Origin: Mycobacterium sp. E787
GTDB taxonomy: Bacteria > Actinomycetota > Actinomycetes > Mycobacteriales > Mycobacteriaceae
Assembly: GCF_001668725.1 (NCBI RefSeq)
Contig: NZ_LZKL01000016.1
Location: 1 to 64,000 of the forward strand
Length of the DNA: 64,000 nt
Direction: 5' to 3'
This document shows, piece after piece, positions 63,544 to 64,000 of this stretch. The notes beneath the pieces were generated by a model that was not told where the DNA came from, made no database searches, and saw only the letters and a list, made by a program, of their open reading frames with translations. The position numbers and the translations under genes were made by a program. Positions within the stretch are counted from its first letter, which is position 1; every line of letters starts with the position of its first letter.

Positions 63544-64000
63544 TTGTCGAATCCCTTGACCCGCAGCAGGATTGCTCCGCATTCCGGGCAACGCACCAGC
63601 TCGTCCTCGGGGGCGGCGGAAATGCGGGACAGTTCACCGCGGCCGATCTCGATCCGGCAGGCCCCGCACCGATGCCCGAGCAACGGCCCGGCGCCCGGGC
63701 CGCCGCCGGCGCGCTGGCGCTCGTACAGGGCGGACAGGGCGGGATCCAGCGCCGCGGACAGCGCGTCGCGCCGCGACGAGTGCTGCTGGCGGGCCTCGTC
63801 GATTTCGGCGGCCGCGGCGTCGAGGGCCCGCTGGGCGTCGGCCAGCTCGGACTGCAGCGCCTCGACCGCCGCCTCGTCGGCGGCCAGCCGGGCCTGCAGC
63901 TCCTCGCGGCGCTCCATCACCTCCAGCAGGGAGTCCTCCAGGCTGGTCTGACGCCGCAGCAGGGTCTCCAGCTCGTGCTGAAGGTCCGCCAGCTGCTTGG
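63540..64000 (-). CDS. Zinc-ribbon coiled-coil protein, Rv2229c, N-terminus outside window
   Basis: At least 152 residues; the frame runs on past the window edge, so the start is missing. The visible part is a long coiled coil (LADLQHELETLLRRQTSLED, ELQARLAADEAAVEALQSEL) followed by a C-terminal zinc ribbon with CGAC and CPEC pairs (zf-RING_7 type). Function is unknown; conserved throughout mycobacteria next to the RNase HI gene, whose GTG overlaps this stop by four bases. Confidence 0.9.
   Translation of the reverse strand, partial: KQLADLQHELETLLRRQTSLEDSLLEVMERREELQARLAADEAAVEALQSELADAQRALDAAAAEIDEARQQHSSRRDALSAALDPALSALYERQRAGGGPGAGPLLGHRCGACRIEIGRGELSRISAAPEDELVRCPECGAILLRVKGFDK

Overview
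The window is GC-rich actinobacterial DNA with actinobacterial start codon use (many GTG starts). The gene order matches the ilvE to Rv2229c neighbourhood of Mycobacterium tuberculosis: ilvE, gcvT, Rv2212, pepB, ephD, dlaT, Rv2216, lipB, lipA, Rv2219, Rv2219A, glnA1, then glnE, glnA2, Rv2223c, hip1/caeA, panB, Rv2226, rnpB, and finally Rv2228c and Rv2229c at the right edge. Two-domain EphD, a PE protein, Hip1-like proteases and a wax ester synthase family protein support a Mycobacterium. The extra genes compared with M. tuberculosis suggest a non-tuberculous species, perhaps of the M. avium group. That species guess comes from remembered gene order and was not checked by a search.

Layout. 1-16144 is mostly conserved metabolism: branched-chain transamination, glycine cleavage T protein, a class III adenylate cyclase, leucyl aminopeptidase, a carotenoid-dehydrogenase-like flavoprotein with an SRPBCC partner, EphD, the dihydrolipoamide acyltransferase, and the lipoate pair lipB-lipA. 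16282-17863 is glnA1 with a GlnR-type box upstream and a clear hairpin terminator. 17864-29831 is an accessory block placed between glnA1 and glnE, which are adjacent in M. tuberculosis. It holds a large TIR-NTPase-WD40 protein, two secreted or membrane-anchored proteins (one a beta-lactamase-fold serine hydrolase), relics of a duplicated luciferase-like oxidoreductase gene, and a heme oxygenase / bacteriophytochrome-GGDEF operon. 29849-39986 returns to the conserved order (glnE, glnA2, two Hip1-family hydrolases, panB), with a WS/DGAT gene added. 40199-43389 has a Tat-exported GH5-like hydrolase, the CYTH-CHAD protein and RNase P RNA.

43505-62407 is a second accessory block: a P450-ferredoxin-alcohol dehydrogenase-aldehyde dehydrogenase group, a CAP-domain secreted protein, amidohydrolases, an LCP-family wall-polymer ligase, a PE protein, a membrane molybdopterin oxidoreductase, small membrane and cytosolic proteins, a 1054-residue cyclase-like ATPase, and an amidohydrolase / D-aminoacylase-like / P450 operon facing a TetR regulator. 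62428-64000 is Rv2228c (RNase HI plus phosphatase) and the start of Rv2229c.

The most interesting system is the light-sensor module at 25644-28327. BphO would make biliverdin, and the phytochrome would use it to control an intact GGDEF domain making c-di-GMP. It sits exactly where a luciferase-like oxidoreductase gene has been parted from its small downstream neighbour, which suggests acquisition by insertion. The phytochrome lacks the usual CHH motif of its GAF domain. The second is the TIR-nSTAND-WD40 protein, built like bacterial NAD-consuming immune or cell-death receptors.
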